A stretch of DNA of 33,999 nucleotides. It comes from Eubacteriales Family XIII. Incertae Sedis bacterium. Lineage in GTDB: Bacteria; Bacillota; Clostridia; Peptostreptococcales; Anaerovoracaceae. The stretch covers positions 1 to 33,999 of the forward strand of contig JAISTV010000029.1 of assembly GCA_031272485.1 (NCBI GenBank), read 5' to 3'. This document shows positions 23,101 to 31,222 of this stretch, one piece after another (the stretch's first letter is position 1; every line of letters begins with the position of its first letter). A program made the translations under genes and the position numbers. A model generated the notes under the pieces. The model had not been told where the DNA came from and searched no databases. It worked only from the letters and a program-made list of their open reading frames with translations.

Positions 23101-24844
23101 ATGTCACCGTATAGTTGTTGGCCTTCCAGTGCGCGTAGAGCGTGGAATTGCCCACAGCCGTATATTTGGTCGTACTCGTTACCTTCGTGCCGCCGGATGC
23201 CGCCGTGTACCAGCCGTCAAAGGTATAGCCCGTGCGGCTTGTGGTGGCAAGGGTTCCGTACGCCGCGCCGTAGTAAGCTGTCTTGGAAGCCATCGATAGC
23301 GTCGTGCCGCCGTTCGCGTTAAAGGTGACGGTCACCTGCGGATTGCGCGCCTTCTGCACGGCCGCCTCCGCATTCACAAGGCCGTAGCCGAAATAGATGT
23401 CCTTGCCGGGCGTACCCAGGTCGGTCGCCGTGCTGTAGAGGATGTCCACCGCCTGCGCCGCGGTCAGGTTGGGGTTCACGTAGAGAATAAGCGCCAGCAC
23501 GCCGGATACGTACCCCGTGGCCATGGACGTGCCCTGCATGCCCGCATAGGAATTGTATGCGGCGGAAACCGTACCGTGCGCCTCGTGACCGTAAGTGCTG
23601 TATATACTGTTGCCCGGCGCGGATATGTTCTTGTTCGCGTTATAGTCCGACGCGTACCAGCGCGTGTTGTCGTTGTTCGTCGCCACCACGGAAACCACGT
23701 TCGGAAAATCGGAAGGAAAGCTCGCGGTCGAACGGGTACCGTTCCCCGCGGCTGCCACCGTAATAACCCCGTTTGCGTAGGCGGAATCTATGGCCAGCTG
23801 GAGCAGTATGTCATAGGTCTCCAGTGCGTCGTAGCTGCCGAGGCTCAAGTTTATTATCCGGCAGCCCTCGCTCACCGCCTTGTTGTAGGCCTGATACACA
23901 TAGATGGTCTCAGAGGTCGGCTGCGCGGAGGAAGGCGTCTCATACCAGAAGATCTGATAAGGGATTATCTCCGCGTGGTTGTGCGCCACGCCCGCCACGC
24001 CAGTGCCGTTGTCGGTCACCGCGCCGATTATGCCCGCCACGTGCGTGCCGTGCCCGTAGATGTCCTTGACCGTGCTGCCGGGAAGCAGCGCGCCGTTCGT
24101 CACATAGTTCCATCCCTTGGCTGTGTTCAGGTTTGCCGCCAGGTCCGGGTGGTCCGTCTGCACGCCCGTGTCTATGACCGCCACCTTCACCTTGGCGCCG
24201 GAAAGCCCAAGCCCCTCCACGTAAGTCCACGCCTCGTTCACACGCGTGGTCACGGACGAGCCCGCGGGCAGCAGCGCCCACTGCGAGGAGAGGTTCGGGT
24301 CGTTCGGGTTGGCCAGCGGGCTCACCTCTTCCTCCGCGTCCACCTCAGCGTCGTCCATAAGCGTATAAGTAAAGTTCGGCTGCACGAACGCCACGTTCGG
24401 GTCGCTCTGGTATTCCTCTATGGCCGTGGCCACATCCGCGTCCGTCTCCACCTTGACTATCTTAAGTTCGTCGGACAGGTCCACCGTCTCGGTCGCCTCG
24501 TCCTCCGGCGCTACGACGGCCTCTTCCGGCACGTCCTGCCGCATGACCACCAGCACCTGATTCTCTTTTATAGCCCCGTTGGAAGTAAGCTCGTCTATCT
24601 GCTCTTCGGTAAGCGCCGGCGCAGAAGCCACCAAGTCCTCAAACGCCGCGGTGTCCGCACCCGTTATTGCCGCACCCGTCGTGTCGTCGTCCGTCTCCGC
24701 GTCCGTTATCGCCTCACCCGTCGTCTCCTCATCCGCCACCGCTACCAGCGGAGAAACCGCAAAAACCAAAACAAGCAGCGCACAGAGCCACACGCTCAGC
24801 GCCCGCTTAAAACCAGCCTTATTAGTAATCTTAAATCGCATCAT
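20114..24844 (-). CDS. Secreted subtilase - InlB repeat - Bsp repeat - GH25 lysozyme fusion
   Basis: A 1576-aa secreted multidomain enzyme. Signal peptide (to about 38), acidic linker, I9-like propeptide (to about 165), then a peptidase S8 domain with the full triad D225 (VIDTGVQTDHPDL), H265 (GHGTHVAGI), S440 (GTSMATGYVSG) and oxyanion N368. Two InlB/Listeria-Bacteroides repeats follow (TFNANGG, GYTFDGWYT, TLYAHW), then seven GBS Bsp-like repeats alternating A and B, and a C-terminal GH25 muramidase (1355-1576) with D1359 (GIDVSYWQG) and D1458/E1460 (FLDMEDAD). So one chain can cut protein and glycan. ATG-ATG at 24844/24841: AAGG lies 4 or 7 bases upstream, so the second may be used. There is no cell-wall sorting signal. 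Confidence 0.92.
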   Translation of the reverse strand: MMRFKITNKAGFKRALSVWLCALLVLVFAVSPLVAVADEETTGEAITDAETDDDTTGAAITGADTAAFEDLVASAPALTEEQIDELTSNGAIKENQVLVVMRQDVPEEAVVAPEDEATETVDLSDELKIVKVETDADVATAIEEYQSDPNVAFVQPNFTYTLMDDAEVDAEEEVSPLANPNDPNLSSQWALLPAGSSVTTRVNEAWTYVEGLGLSGAKVKVAVIDTGVQTDHPDLAANLNTAKGWNYVTNGALLPGSTVKDIYGHGTHVAGIIGAVTDNGTGVAGVAHNHAEIIPYQIFWYETPSSAQPTSETIYVYQAYNKAVSEGCRIINLSLGSYDALETYDILLQLAIDSAYANGVITVAAAGNGTRSTASFPSDFPNVVSVVATNNDNTRWYASDYNANKNISAPGNSIYSTYGHEAHGTVSAAYNSYAGMQGTSMATGYVSGVLALILYVNPNLTAAQAVDILYSTATDLGTPGKDIYFGYGLVNAEAAVQKARNPQVTVTFNANGGTTLSMASKTAYYGAAYGTLATTSRTGYTFDGWYTAASGGTKVTSTTKYTAVGNSTLYAHWKANNYTVTFNSNGGITPHSTVTQTYGQPYVLPADPVRTGYTFTGWYTAASGGTKVTSATTYTLTTGSTLYAHWDTGNVVTSTLSADQQTISMSASGLSYTNVTGVSFAVWGAAAASGNTQNDLRWVPATNSGGTWTASEAVSYHKETGLYYIHVYATLSNGTSVYVGASSVNVNGLTAAVSSPSKNVTSGYFTLQAGSFSPATAVSEAAGDVRVAVWTEAGGQDDLRWYNLSKSGSNFAATIYMSSHGYQYGNYICHFYAKQKNGIDQFVGSSVVSMTAPASTVTASLTGDQQTIIMAASGVTLLPGVSGVRFAVWGDAGGQNDLRWYNASSTGVLGGYATNVPVSNHKETGTYYIHTYATLTNGTSIFIGGQTVNVLSLTGTATGTGNPTSGNIEVTITGLSPESALSSMKVAVWTNANQSDLKWITLTKTGSGTYKATDNMSAHGYQYGQYYAHIYATQKNGIEKFLGAANFNISPGTALTAALSPDQSQITLGVTGVNLIRPVSKVQFAVWGAAGTGTGQNDLVWYTANDASGGTYSTIADIVNHREAGVYNIHAYATMNNGTAVFLGSVSVTVGAPSGSIGTVSRNLTAGTFTANVTANGSSASGVAYVQVAVWSKADQSDIHWYDAPLVSGNTYKLDGFLGYHGYSEGTYYAHVYATLQNGVQAYIGSTTFSVTLPASPAVQAVFDESLGRITAATASLRSTPGVVKVQFAVWGLAGGQNDLIWYNATNVGGVWRINAPVLNHKEGGSYAVHVYATYTNGATVYLGSASVTNVTYYMRGIDVSYWQGDINWAAVKASGVDFAIIRIGYFTEGSSNVFNPDLRFIQNVQGAKAVGLKIGTYIYNYNYTNTSMAVGFMEMNASAQMNAVRAVGGFDLPVFLDMEDADVLNGAAAIAGNSGTARYNYLTNFLKSSMDAMRGYGWDPGVYANLSWAQNYYNQQQLIDQGYKFWLARWYTNSAEMDPFTAGVWPGGQVNAWQYRSTGSVAGIGGNVDMDYYYG

Positions 24845-24905
24845 AAATCCTTGCCTCTTACGCCTTTCGCCCCCGCTATTACCTTTCTGATAAGGAACCG
24901 AAATA

Positions 24906-24952
24906 CAGCCTTAGAGCAAGGCTGCACCCCATATCTATCGTATAGTATATCA
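24906..24952 (-). promoter_or_regulatory. Extended -10 promoter and leader hairpin of the subtilase-lysozyme gene
   Basis: The minus strand has TGATATACT (24952-24944), an extended -10. In the roughly 90-nt leader a 7-bp hairpin (CAGCCTT, loop GCTCT, AAGGCTG; 24924-24906) is followed by TATTTCGG. A similar hairpin plus TTATTTCGG precedes the amidase gene. No known riboswitch motif is recognised. Confidence 0.5.
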
Positions 24953-25034
24953 CAGGATTCCGGCTCGAATATTACAGTTTTCCGCTATTTTCTTGGGTTT
25001 TCGGCGTTCATTCGGTGTCGATTATGTGGAAAGT

Positions 25035-28010
25035 CTAAACCGTCACGCTCGTTCCGCCTATGTACAGGCTCCTCCCGTTCGTCAGCGTGGCGTACACGTG
25101 CACGTAGTAAATCCCCTTCTCACCATGCCGCGTCAGGTCCGCGCTCGACAGGTACTTCCCGCCGCTCTTGCTCGTCATGGAATACCACACGAGGTCGTTC
25201 TGCCCGCCGGCCGCACCCCACACCGCGAAGCGCACGCTCTGCACGCCCGGCAGCAGCGCCACCTCCGTGGCCGAGAGGCTCAGGCTCTTGCCGCCGCCGC
25301 TGACCGAAGCAGTAACCGTGGACATAGGTTGCTCCACCGTCACCACGCTCGAGCCCATAAAAACGTCTGCCCCGTTCTTCTGCTTGCCGTAGAAGTGGCA
25401 GATATACCGCCCGTATTCATACCCGTGGTTGCGCAAATCCGCCGTCCCGGAAAAGCCGCCGTCCGCGCTGCTCATGGAATACCAGCGCAGGTCGTCCTGT
25501 CCGCCGGCCTCCGTCCACACCGCGCACCGCACGTCGCCGTACACCGTAGAGACCGCGCTCGCCGGGCTCACCGCATCCACCCGCAGGCTTATGTACCCCG
25601 CGGACCGCTCCAGCGCCGTAGCCCCCACGCTCGCCGTCAAGGGCACCACCGTAAAGCTCGTCGCGCCCAGAAAGACCGCCTGCCCATTGCTCAGGTAGCC
25701 GTAGACGTGCACCGCGTACTGCCCGCTCTCCTTGTGCCGGGAAAGCTGTGTCTGCACGCTGTAGGTTCCCCCGCTCTTTGAGGACGCATACCACACCAGA
25801 TCGTTCTGCCCGCCGGCCAGCCCCCACACCGCGAACTTGACGGACGTTATGGGAAGCCCCGTCGTAAGCCCGCTCGCAGAGAGCGTCACGCTCGTCTGAT
25901 CCGCCGTAAGCGCCGCCGTGGCCGTAACCGTGGGCGCCTTCACATCCACCGTGGCCCCGCCGATAAACTGCCACGCCCCGTTCGTCTGCGCCGCGTAAAC
26001 GTGCGCGTAGTAGCGCCCGAACCCGTACTTATGGCTGGCTATGTTCACCGCCCGCTCGTACGTCCCGCCGCTACCCGTCATGTCGTACCAGACGAGGTCG
26101 TCCTGCCCGCCGGCCTCACTCCACACAGCCACCCGCACACTGCCCGAAGTCGTGCGCAGCGCCGAGAGCGGCTGCAGGCCCTCGACCCGAATCTGAAACG
26201 TCCCGGCCGTATCGTTTTGCGCCGCCAGCGACACGCTCCCCGAGAGGCCGTCCACCGTCATACTGCTCGCCCCCAGAAAGACCGACTGCCCGTTCGCCTG
26301 CGTCCCGTACGCGTGCACATAGTACAGCCCCGTCTCCCCGTGAATGTTCAGCTGCTTGCTGTCAAACGCATAAACCCCGTCGCGCACGCCCGCCACATAC
26401 CAACGCAGGTCGTTTTGCCCGCCTGCCGCGCCCCAGACGGCGAAGCGGACATCCTTCAGATTTGTTTGGGAAGGAAGTGCCCGCAGGCTGAATCCGCTTT
26501 GCGCGCTGTCCAGACTGGACCTTATCAGCGTGCCTCCGGTATACGCCGCGCGCACAGCTGCGTCCGCGTTCACTATGCCCCAACCGAAATAGGGGTCCTT
26601 GCCCGCCGTGCCCAGCTCCGTGGCCGTAGCGTACAGATACTGCACCGCCTGCTGCGCGCTCATCTGCGGCCGTTCGTAGAGGATGAGCGCCAGAATGCCC
26701 GCCACATACGGCGCCGCCATGGACGTGCCGGTCTTGTAGGCGTAGTGACCGCCAGGGTACGTGCTCAGCACGTCCGAGCCCGGCGCGGCTATGTCCTTCG
26801 CGTCGTTGTGGTCCGAGTAGGACGCGCGCAAATCATCGGAATCCGTAGCAATAACAGAAACAACATTATCGTAATCCGATGGATAACACGTCTGATCCGT
26901 GTCGCCGTTGCCCGCGGAAGCCACCGTGACCACCCCGTTCGCATAGGCATTATCCACCGCGCGGCTGAGCGCCTGGTCCACCTGCGTCATATCCCCGTAG
27001 CCGCCCAGTGACATGTTTATTACCCGGCAACCGTCCGTCACCGCTGCCGCGTAAGCCTGCAGGAGGACGTACGTGTTCGTGGTGTTCTGACTGCCGAAGA
27101 CCTTGTAGACCACCACCTCCGCCTTGTTGTTCGTTACGCCCGACACGCCTATGCCGTTATACGACTGCGCCGCGATAATCCCCGCCACGTGCGTCCCGTG
27201 CCCTATCTCGTCCGTAACCGGTTGCCCCGGCGTAACTATGTTCTTGCACAGCGCCACGTTCAGATTCCCCACCAGATCCGGATGATCCGTCTGCACGCCG
27301 GTGTCTATGACCGCCACGCGCACCTTGGAGGCAGCCGGCACATTCGCGTCCAGAAAGCTCCACGCCTCCCGCACGCCGGTAATCCGCCCGGCCTCCAATC
27401 CCCACTGATAAACCGTATCATCCGTCCCGGCAGTAGAAACCTCCGCAACCTCCACGTCATTCCCGACTATACTCCCCACGTCATTCCCGACTATACTCCC
27501 TACGTCATTCCCGGGCTTGTCCCGGGAATCCAGAACCGTATCCTCGCATGTATAAATATAATTCGGCTGCACAAACTCCACCGCCGGGTCCGCCGCATAG
27601 GCCGCCGCGGCCGCATCCAAATCCCCGTCCGTCTGCACAATAACCGCCTTGGAGCCCGCATCCAGCGGCGTAACCTCCGCGGCCACATCGCCGTCCTCTA
27701 AAACCGCCGCCGCATCCGCGGACTCTTTCATGACAACAATAAGCTCCCCGGACTCCGCCGCCCCGCTATCCACCAGAGTCTCCAGGGTACCGACAGACTC
27801 CTCCGCAGAAGCAGCCACTTCCTCCGAATCCGTCATTGCCGGGCTTGTCCCGGCAATCCAGTCGTCTCCCTCTCCCGTCTCGTCACTACTGGATCCCCGG
27901 GACAAGCCCGAGGATGACGTATATGTGTCCTCATCCGTAGCCGCAACCGGCGCAGCCAAAAATACAAACAAAAAAAGCGTACAAAAAAAGAATCCAAAGA
28001 ACCGCTTCAT
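25035..28010 (-). CDS. Secreted subtilase with five GBS Bsp-like repeats
   Basis: A 991-aa secreted serine protease. Signal peptide (about 1-24), low-complexity linker, propeptide (about 88-155), S8 catalytic domain with D236 (VIDTGVQTDHPDL), H271 (GHGTHVAGI), N368 and S430 (GTSMAAPYVAG), then five Bsp-like repeats in A-B-A-B-A order to the end. It resembles the neighbouring subtilase-lysozyme over the protease and repeats but lacks the InlB and GH25 parts, so the two probably arose by duplication. Three copies of the palindromic element lie in frame in the linkers: residues about 31-42, 50-61 (DWIAGTSPAMTD) and 158-187 (SRDKPGND, then GNDVGSIV twice). The ribosome binding site is a GGGGGG run 9 bases before the ATG. 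No clear promoter is seen. Confidence 0.92.
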   Translation of the reverse strand: MKRFFGFFFCTLFLFVFLAAPVAATDEDTYTSSSGLSRGSSSDETGEGDDWIAGTSPAMTDSEEVAASAEESVGTLETLVDSGAAESGELIVVMKESADAAAVLEDGDVAAEVTPLDAGSKAVIVQTDGDLDAAAAAYAADPAVEFVQPNYIYTCEDTVLDSRDKPGNDVGSIVGNDVGSIVGNDVEVAEVSTAGTDDTVYQWGLEAGRITGVREAWSFLDANVPAASKVRVAVIDTGVQTDHPDLVGNLNVALCKNIVTPGQPVTDEIGHGTHVAGIIAAQSYNGIGVSGVTNNKAEVVVYKVFGSQNTTNTYVLLQAYAAAVTDGCRVINMSLGGYGDMTQVDQALSRAVDNAYANGVVTVASAGNGDTDQTCYPSDYDNVVSVIATDSDDLRASYSDHNDAKDIAAPGSDVLSTYPGGHYAYKTGTSMAAPYVAGILALILYERPQMSAQQAVQYLYATATELGTAGKDPYFGWGIVNADAAVRAAYTGGTLIRSSLDSAQSGFSLRALPSQTNLKDVRFAVWGAAGGQNDLRWYVAGVRDGVYAFDSKQLNIHGETGLYYVHAYGTQANGQSVFLGASSMTVDGLSGSVSLAAQNDTAGTFQIRVEGLQPLSALRTTSGSVRVAVWSEAGGQDDLVWYDMTGSGGTYERAVNIASHKYGFGRYYAHVYAAQTNGAWQFIGGATVDVKAPTVTATAALTADQTSVTLSASGLTTGLPITSVKFAVWGLAGGQNDLVWYASSKSGGTYSVQTQLSRHKESGQYAVHVYGYLSNGQAVFLGATSFTVVPLTASVGATALERSAGYISLRVDAVSPASAVSTVYGDVRCAVWTEAGGQDDLRWYSMSSADGGFSGTADLRNHGYEYGRYICHFYGKQKNGADVFMGSSVVTVEQPMSTVTASVSGGGKSLSLSATEVALLPGVQSVRFAVWGAAGGQNDLVWYSMTSKSGGKYLSSADLTRHGEKGIYYVHVYATLTNGRSLYIGGTSVTV
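27455..27533. repeat. Palindromic element with two 24-bp half units, inside the subtilase coding sequence
   Basis: Half units CGTCATTCCCGACTATACTC (first 20 of 24 bases) at 27455 and 27479 lead into a full 31-nt element at 27503-27533 (arms ATTCCCGGG and CCCGGGAAT). Lengths are multiples of three, and the frame is kept. They encode GNDVGSIV twice and SRDKPGND between propeptide and protease. Confidence 0.85.
27831..27919. repeat. Inverted pair of palindromic elements inside the subtilase coding sequence
   Basis: A full copy at 27831-27861 (arms ATTGCCGGG and CCCGGCAAT) and one in opposite orientation at 27889-27919, 27 bases apart: a BIME-like pair. Both are read in frame in the linker after the signal peptide. 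Confidence 0.85.
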
Positions 28011-28060
28011 AATTCAATACCCCCCGTAACGTCCGGCAGCCCCTCGCTACCTATAGCGGA

Positions 28061-28130
28061 CGTCATTGCCGGCCTTCTGCCGGCAATCCAGAATCGTCGC
28101 TGGATACCCGGGGCAAGCCCGGGTATGACG
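28061..28130. repeat. Inverted pair of palindromic elements
   Basis: Full copies at 28061-28091 (arms ATTGCCGGC and GCCGGCAAT) and 28100-28130 (arms ATACCCGGG and CCCGGGTAT) face each other across 8 bases. Stem changes are compensated on both sides. This is a BIME-like arrangement. Confidence 0.85.
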
Positions 28131-28160
28131 TATTTTTTCGCCGTAACAAAAAAATACAAC

Positions 28161-28189
28161 AAAAAACGGGGCGAAACATCACCCCGTTT
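28161..28189 (-). terminator. Rho-independent terminator of the L,D-transpeptidase gene
   Basis: On the minus strand AAACGGGG pairs with CCCCGTTT around a 10-base loop and a T run continues (28166-28161). It lies about 140 bases after the stop codon, beyond one palindromic element. Confidence 0.8.
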
Positions 28190-28288
28190 CGAACTTCACA
28201 TTCGCCGCGCCCCACCCCAAAGGGTGAACGCCTTAAACATCAGTACCTCAGCAACAAGCCCTTCACGTCATCCCTTCGCAAGGCCGTT

Positions 28289-28319
28289 CGTCATTGCCGG
28301 GCTTGTCCCGGCAATCCAG
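28289..28319. repeat. Palindromic 31-nt element in the transpeptidase 3' region
   Basis: A full copy (arms ATTGCCGGG and CCCGGCAAT, loop CTTGT), nine bases beyond the stop codon of the L,D-transpeptidase gene. Confidence 0.85.
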
Positions 28320-28327
28320 CACCGCAC

Positions 28328-31018
28328 CTAATAATGTATCCGCACCTCCGTCCCCACCGGGCACGTCTCATAAAGCACCCGCGCCGGCTCCGTAGGCATA
28401 TTCACGCACCCGTGCGAGCCCGCCCAGTAATACTTGTTCCCGCCGAACACGCCGTTCTGCCAGCTCGCGTCATGGAACCCGTACATATTGCCGATAAACG
28501 ACAGCCAATACAGCGAGAACAGCCCGCCGTCGAAAGTCACGTTCCGTGCCTTATACTGAATCCGGTAGTTTCCGGGCGGCGTCACGCGGCTCGTATTCGC
28601 AAGCCCCGTCACCACATCCGTATCCACGATAGGAATCCCGTCCACGTAGTACCACATATGCTGCGTGGTAAGGTTCACCTCTATGTACGTCCCGTAAGTC
28701 GTAGGACCGGTATACAGAATCCCCGTCTGCACCGCGCTGCCCACAAACGTCATGGCGCCGTTCGCGTCCACCACATACACGTGCGCATAGTAAGTGCCGG
28801 ACTCCACACGGTGGTCGCGCACCCGGTCGCTCACGCCCCAGGTATTGCCGCTCACCACGTGCGCGTCTATCCAGCGCAGGTCATTCTGCCCGTTGACCGC
28901 GGACCACACCGCAATCTTCACGCCCGCTATGGGCACCTGCCCCGGCGTGACATTCACATGCACCGAGAACGACCCGTTATACGTATCCGCGTTCACGCCC
29001 AGGAACTGCACATTGCTCCCCGTAGGCGCGGAGACGGTAAACGACGTCTGGCCTATATAGGTCTTCTGTGCAACCGTCGCAGAGAGCGTTCCGCCCGCCC
29101 CGTACGCATGCACGGAGAACGCGCCCGTCGAGCGATGGTTGGAAAGCGGCACCCGCGCTATCCACGCGTTGCCCGTCTTCGTCGCGTTATACCAGACTAT
29201 GTCGTCCTGGCCGCCCGTCAATGACCAGGTGGGGAACCACACCGCCGCCGTACTTGAGTACGCACCGCCGCCTGCGGCAATGACCACTTCGGTCTGCGTG
29301 CTGTTGAGCGTAGCCGTGAGCACCGCCGGGCCTGTGTATTCATACGTCGTGGGACTCTGGTTTCCGCCCACATACGTCAGGGCGCCGTTCGCGTCCTGTG
29401 CGTAGACGTGCGCCGTATACACCGTATTTTCAAACTGATGATCCGGCACCCTGGTGGTCACCGTGTAGGTGTTCGTCCCGCTCTTGGTCGCCTCGTGCCA
29501 GACTACGTCGTTCTGGCCGCCCGCGATTCCCCAGATGGGTATGTACACCGCATCGAGAGTCGGTCCGCCCGGCGCGGCGTCCACGTGCGCTGTCACCGTA
29601 AACTCGCCGGTGGCTGCATTGTAGCCGCTAAAGTCCACCGTGCCGCTTATAACAGGCGCCGCCGCGGTAAAGGACGTGCCGCCCACAAAGCTGGTGCCGT
29701 TCGAATAAACATGCGTATAGAAAAGTCCCGTGGACTTATGGCTCGAAAGCGGAATGGTCACCGACCAGAGACCAAAACTGTTTCGCGTTGCCTTGTACCA
29801 GACCAAGTCGTCCTGTCCGTCCTTGTCCGACCACGTGGGGAAGCTCACGCTCGTCGCGCGTCCCAGCACGCCGCCATAGGCCGTAATCGTTACGCTCCTG
29901 CCGTCGCCGGATATGACCGGCGTGGTTATCCTTACGTTCCCGGGATGCGTCACGTTTCCGGCGGCGCTCCCCGAAAAGGTCACCGCGCCCGCGCTATCCG
30001 TTACATACAGGTGCGCCACGTACTGCCCGGACTGCCCCAGGTGCGCCGTGGTGCTGGTCTTTACCGTGTCGCCGCTCACCGGAACCGTATACCAGGCCAG
30101 GTCATCCTGCCCGCCGATCGCGGTGTTCCAAATGGCCACCTTGGCACTCACGTTCGTATACGCGCCCGCTGCAATGGAGGACACATTCACCGTTATGTTG
30201 CCGTCCGCGTCGCCCGTAAGCGTGAGCGTGGCCGCAGGGCTTGCTACCGTAAAGCCGCCGCCGCCAATGAAAGTGTTGCCGGCATATACGTGCACCGTAT
30301 AGTGACCGGTGGACTTGTGATTGCGCACCGGCACATTGTATTCAAGTACGCCGCTGTTCGCAGAAGCCGTGTACCAGACCAAATCGTCCTGGCCATTCAC
30401 GTCGGACCAGACCGCAAAGCGTATATTCGCGGAGGAATTCAGTCTCCCGCCGCTGGCCTGAATGGTCAGGGACGTGCCGTTACTCGTGGGCGGTATGTTT
30501 ATGGTCTCCGTGCCCGTGTGGGAAACCGACGCGGAGCCGGCATTCTTGAAGTGGCTCGTCGGGTCAGCCGTGGTGGTCGCGTAGGCGTGCGCGTAGTAAA
30601 CGCCGCTCTGCCCTTTGTGCGCCGATGTGCTCGTGGTAAACGTGCCGTACCCGCTGCCGTCCAGATTTACCGTATACCAGACCAAATCATCCTGCGAGTT
30701 GGGGGCCGCCCAGAGGGCCACCTTGAGGCCGGTCACGCTGGCCACATCGGATGTCACCTGCACCTCTACCTTAATAAATCCGTTCCCCAGACTCGTGACC
30801 GTAACCGGCGCGAAAACCGGTTCCGCCAGCGGCACAATCCCCGTGCTTTCCTCTGCCGCCGCCACGCTTACGGCCGGCCCGGAAGCTGCTGCACTGTCTT
30901 CCTCCGTGCCCTCCGCAAACACCGCCGCAGGTGAAAAAGCAAGCAAAACCAAAGCGCTTAACAGCACTACCAAAACACGCGAGAATCCCTCAATCCGCCC
31001 CCTGTTACAACGTCTCAT
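28328..31018 (-). CDS. Secreted L,D-transpeptidase with seven Bsp-like repeats
   Basis: An 896-aa secreted enzyme. Signal peptide (MRRCNRGRIEGFSRV..., cut near FAEGTEE), seven divergent GBS Bsp-like repeats, then a C-terminal YkuD domain (about 770-896) with His849 (YGFHDASW), His869 and catalytic Cys871 in GSHGCVNMP. YkuD enzymes make 3-3 peptidoglycan cross-links or attach proteins to the wall. The repeats again alternate between two subtypes (FAVW/FPTW forms and KVAIW/IPIW forms) but differ most from those of the neighbours. The frame is open to 31057, but ATG 31018 has GGAGG at 9 bases and a clean signal peptide. It has its own promoter and terminator. Confidence 0.92.
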   Translation of the reverse strand: MRRCNRGRIEGFSRVLVVLLSALVLLAFSPAAVFAEGTEEDSAAASGPAVSVAAAEESTGIVPLAEPVFAPVTVTSLGNGFIKVEVQVTSDVASVTGLKVALWAAPNSQDDLVWYTVNLDGSGYGTFTTSTSAHKGQSGVYYAHAYATTTADPTSHFKNAGSASVSHTGTETINIPPTSNGTSLTIQASGGRLNSSANIRFAVWSDVNGQDDLVWYTASANSGVLEYNVPVRNHKSTGHYTVHVYAGNTFIGGGGFTVASPAATLTLTGDADGNITVNVSSIAAGAYTNVSAKVAIWNTAIGGQDDLAWYTVPVSGDTVKTSTTAHLGQSGQYVAHLYVTDSAGAVTFSGSAAGNVTHPGNVRITTPVISGDGRSVTITAYGGVLGRATSVSFPTWSDKDGQDDLVWYKATRNSFGLWSVTIPLSSHKSTGLFYTHVYSNGTSFVGGTSFTAAAPVISGTVDFSGYNAATGEFTVTAHVDAAPGGPTLDAVYIPIWGIAGGQNDVVWHEATKSGTNTYTVTTRVPDHQFENTVYTAHVYAQDANGALTYVGGNQSPTTYEYTGPAVLTATLNSTQTEVVIAAGGGAYSSTAAVWFPTWSLTGGQDDIVWYNATKTGNAWIARVPLSNHRSTGAFSVHAYGAGGTLSATVAQKTYIGQTSFTVSAPTGSNVQFLGVNADTYNGSFSVHVNVTPGQVPIAGVKIAVWSAVNGQNDLRWIDAHVVSGNTWGVSDRVRDHRVESGTYYAHVYVVDANGAMTFVGSAVQTGILYTGPTTYGTYIEVNLTTQHMWYYVDGIPIVDTDVVTGLANTSRVTPPGNYRIQYKARNVTFDGGLFSLYWLSFIGNMYGFHDASWQNGVFGGNKYYWAGSHGCVNMPTEPARVLYETCPVGTEVRIHY

Positions 31019-31075
31019 ATAATAAGTCCTCCGGTAAACGCGCCGCCCCTGCGGCAATTAACAACATACACGAGA

Positions 31076-31104
31076 ATTTTACCAGAAACACACATTATCT
31101 ACAA
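31076..31104 (-). promoter_or_regulatory. Promoter of the L,D-transpeptidase gene
   Basis: The minus strand has TTGTAG (31104-31099), a 17-base spacer and TAAAAT (31081-31076), extended by TGG directly before it. Confidence 0.6.
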
Positions 31105-31125
31105 GAAAAAAATGCCCCATCGAAA

Positions 31126-31202
31126 CGTTATCGCCTCGATAAACCGAACGTCATTGCCTCGATAAACCGTCCGTCATTGCCGGACTCGTTCCGGCAATCC
31201 AG
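31126..31202. repeat. Palindromic element with two 23-bp half units
   Basis: Half units at 31126-31148 (degenerate) and 31149-31171 share GCCTCGATAAACCG. They lead into a full element at 31172-31202 (arms ATTGCCGGA and TCCGGCAAT). Located between the NlpC/P60 and transpeptidase genes. Confidence 0.85.
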
Positions 31203-31222
31203 CACCGTCACTCGAAACAGCG

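Larger units (their letters stand above)
28011..28327. other. Repeat-filled intergenic region (317 bases)
   Basis: This gap between the L,D-transpeptidase stop and the subtilase start holds three palindromic elements (two as an inverted pair) and the transpeptidase terminator. No promoter for the subtilase is obvious; TATAGG on the minus strand near 28050 is the only weak candidate. No small gene is convincing. Confidence 0.6.

Noticed and set aside
20052-24901. A shared 14-base sequence (CTGTTAAGGAACCG at 20052, CTGATAAGGAACCG at 24888) as a common operator
   Set aside because: One copy lies upstream of its promoter and the other within the transcript, with a mismatch, so a common role is unlikely.
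24845-24952. A cyclic-dinucleotide riboswitch in the subtilase-lysozyme leader
   Set aside because: Such switches often control wall enzymes, but the conserved cores of the c-di-GMP and c-di-AMP classes are not seen.
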